NCBI GenBank assembly: GCA_002162875.1
Contig: MABA01000020.1
Location: 1 to 64,000 of the forward strand
Source: Rhodobacterales bacterium 52_120_T64
Lineage (GTDB): Bacteria; Pseudomonadota; Alphaproteobacteria; Rhodobacterales; Rhodobacteraceae
Reading direction: 5' to 3'
DNA: 64,000 bases
In this document: positions 62,460 through 64,000 of the stretch, piece after piece
How the letters are laid out: each line of letters starts with the position of its first letter
Numbering within the stretch: the stretch's first letter is position 1
Notes under the pieces: generated by a model
Databases searched by the model: none
What the model was told of the DNA's origin: nothing
Seen by the model: only the letters and a program-made list of their open reading frames with translations
Made by a program: the position numbers and the translations under genes

Positions 62460-64000
62460 TTAGTGGTTATCACGCGGTAGATCGCGGTGAATTTTTTGAT
62501 ATTTCGGTGCCAGCTCAAGGCACCCGCCTTCGGCCAATTGGCCTACATTGGCACGGTAGATTTCTTGCCATGGCGTTTGATTGTGAAGCTCCGGTGGTGT
62601 CCAATTGGCACGGCGTTCCGCCCATTCTTTATCGTCAACCAACGCGTTAAGGGTGCGCTCGTTCAGATCAAGGCGAACCATGTCACCTGTATTCAGAAAC
62701 GCCAAACCACCACCAACAACTGATTCAGGCGAGGCATTCAAAATCGACGGACTTTCGGAAGTTCCAGACTGACGCCCATCTCCAACCGTCGGCAGATGCT
62801 TAACACCAGCTTTAAGGACAGCATCAGGCGGCTGCATATTCACCACTTCGGCTGATCCGGGATAGCCGACACATCCGACACCGCGCACAAACAAAATGCT
62901 ATTTTCGTCTATTTCCAGCGCTGGATCGTTTAGCGTTTCATGGTAATGCTCCGGACCTTCAAAGACGATTGCGCGGGCTTCAAAAATATTTTCTGAACCG
63001 GGTTTGCTTAAAAACCGCTCGCGGAATTCATCGGAAATCACGCTGGTTTTCATCAGCGCTGAATCAAACAGATTACCGTCCAGCACAAGGAAGCCAGCGT
63101 TCTCACGCATTGGTTTAGCAACGGTCATTATTACATCGTGATCATCACTACGCGCACCCTTAAGGGACTCGCCCATGGGCAAACCGGAAACGGTCATAAC
63201 ATCTTCGTGCAACAATCCAGCTTCGACCAATTCGCCCATAACAGCAGGAACACCGCCAGCGCGATAAAAACTTTCGCCAAGATATTTTCCGGCAGGCTGC
63301 ATATTCACCAGCAACGGCAAGTCAAATCCGTGCTCCTGCCAATCGCGAATGTTCAGTTCAACACCCATGTGGCGCGCAATCGCTTGCAAATGCGGGGGGG
63401 CATTGGTTGATCCGCCAATCGCGGTATTTACTCGAATGGCATTCTCGAACGCTTTACGTGTCATAATATCCGAAGGGCGCAGTTCTTCATGCGCCATCGC
63501 CACAATCCGTTTTCCGGTTGCGTATGCCATAGACATACGCTCGCGGAACGGTGCCGGAATAGCGGCACATCCCGGCAAGCTCATGCCTAACGCCTCGGCG
63601 AGGGAATTCATTGTGCTGGCTGTACCCATAGTATTGCAATGCCCCAAGGAAGGGGCCGATGCACAAACGCGGCTCATGAACTCTTCATAATCAATCACGC
63701 CTTCGGCCAATAGCCGACGACTTTCCCATACAATCGTACCAGAGCCCGCCAATTCCCCTTTCCACCATCCATCAAGCATTGGACCACCGGAAAGCGCAAT
63801 CGCAGGTATGTCGACAGTGGCCGCCCCCATCAACATCGCCGGCGTAGTCTTGTCGCACCCAGTCGTCAGCACCACGGCGTCAATCGGATAACCGTGCAGA
63901 ACTTCGACAAGGCTAAGGTACGCAAGATTTCGATCCAGCGCCGCCGTGGGGCGTTTTCCGGTTTCCTGAATTGGATGCACAGGGAATTCCATAGGAATGC
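62460..64000 (-). CDS. IlvD/Edd-family sugar-acid dehydratase (5' end beyond window)
   Basis: At least 510 residues of an Fe-S dehydratase; the family is about 580-600 residues. The frame stays open through the right edge at 64000 (the codons before the first Met read G-I-P, as in full-length relatives), so roughly the first 85 residues lie outside. Cluster Cys residues are in LTTGCDKTTPAML and APSLGHCNTMGTAST. NTAIGGSTNAPPHL, FLVLDGNLFDSALMK and GDGRQSGTSESPSILN are also present. The type is closer to L-arabonate/D-xylonate dehydratases than to biosynthetic IlvD. It heads the visible part of the threonate operon and would feed the FAH-family enzymes. Confidence 0.88.
   Translation of the reverse strand, partial: IPMEFPVHPIQETGKRPTAALDRNLAYLSLVEVLHGYPIDAVVLTTGCDKTTPAMLMGAATVDIPAIALSGGPMLDGWWKGELAGSGTIVWESRRLLAEGVIDYEEFMSRVCASAPSLGHCNTMGTASTMNSLAEALGMSLPGCAAIPAPFRERMSMAYATGKRIVAMAHEELRPSDIMTRKAFENAIRVNTAIGGSTNAPPHLQAIARHMGVELNIRDWQEHGFDLPLLVNMQPAGKYLGESFYRAGGVPAVMGELVEAGLLHEDVMTVSGLPMGESLKGARSDDHDVIMTVAKPMRENAGFLVLDGNLFDSALMKTSVISDEFRERFLSKPGSENIFEARAIVFEGPEHYHETLNDPALEIDENSILFVRGVGCVGYPGSAEVVNMQPPDAVLKAGVKHLPTVGDGRQSGTSESPSILNASPESVVGGGLAFLNTGDMVRLDLNERTLNALVDDKEWAERRANWTPPELHNQTPWQEIYRANVGQLAEGGCLELAPKYQKIHRDLPRDNH

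Overview
The window reads as a chromosomal segment of a marine alphaproteobacterium, most likely of the Rhodobacterales/Roseobacter group. This rests on the gene families (CimA-CysS pair, LuxI/LuxR, ProXWV-type betaine importer, threonate catabolism, DUF6538-type integrase remnant), on tight minus-strand and plus-strand operons with 1-8 nt overlaps, and on a moderate GC content. The species cannot be named from the sequence alone.

Layout. 1-10.8 kb: housekeeping and decayed mobile DNA. A truncated tyrosine integrase sits against tRNA-Leu(CAA), followed by YqaA/DsbB, an esterase-glycosylase pair, an MFS transporter and a phytoene-synthase-like/cimA/cysS operon. Then come tRNA-Gln(CTG) and a graveyard holding a large serine recombinase pseudogene that abuts an IS1182-type transposase remnant. 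10.8-19.4 kb: sugar-acid/alcohol oxidation genes (two enolase-superfamily enzymes, aldehyde dehydrogenase, GMC oxidoreductase, hydroxyacid dehydrogenase), a LysR regulator and an EamA transporter. 19.7-23.8 kb: a little-understood DUF2182-DUF1326-secreted protein cassette, divergent from a winged-helix/TolB-N-like/TPR regulator. 24-30 kb: one operon with CutC, ROK kinase, PPC/DUF296 protein, acyl-CoA ligase, thiolase and IclR. 30.4-32.8 kb: kynureninase and a BaiN/HI0933-type flavoprotein. 32.8-38 kb: a quaternary-amine ABC importer and a trimethylamine-dehydrogenase-like demethylase.

38.7-41.5 kb: an FNR/Crp regulator with its own perfect FNR box, then a quorum-sensing locus made of two different LuxI-type synthases around one LuxR receptor. 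41.5-43.4 kb is almost gene-free, with a strong hairpin and an MFS pseudogene. 43.4-48 kb: malate synthase G, a membrane-anchored NYN-domain protein and an aminotransferase. 48.2-64 kb: a large sugar-acid catabolic region. It has an idonate/gluconate 5-dehydrogenase pair, a dehydratase of the enolase superfamily, a Weimberg-type 2-keto-3-deoxypentonate dehydratase plus 2-oxoglutarate semialdehyde dehydrogenase, an EamA transporter, a GntR regulator, the complete L-threonate pathway (ltnD, otnK, otnC, otnI), an FAH-family hydrolase and an IlvD/Edd dehydratase that runs off the right edge.

Taken together the genes describe a heterotroph that feeds on sugar acids and methylated quaternary amines of algal or plant origin. 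The oxidised pentonate products would enter the TCA cycle as 2-oxoglutarate, and tetronates would enter glycolysis as dihydroxyacetone phosphate. The regions most worth a second look are the LuxI-LuxR-LuxI locus, the DUF2182/DUF1326 cassette, the membrane-tethered substrate-binding protein with a repeat-built linker, and the hybrid sugar-acid operon.
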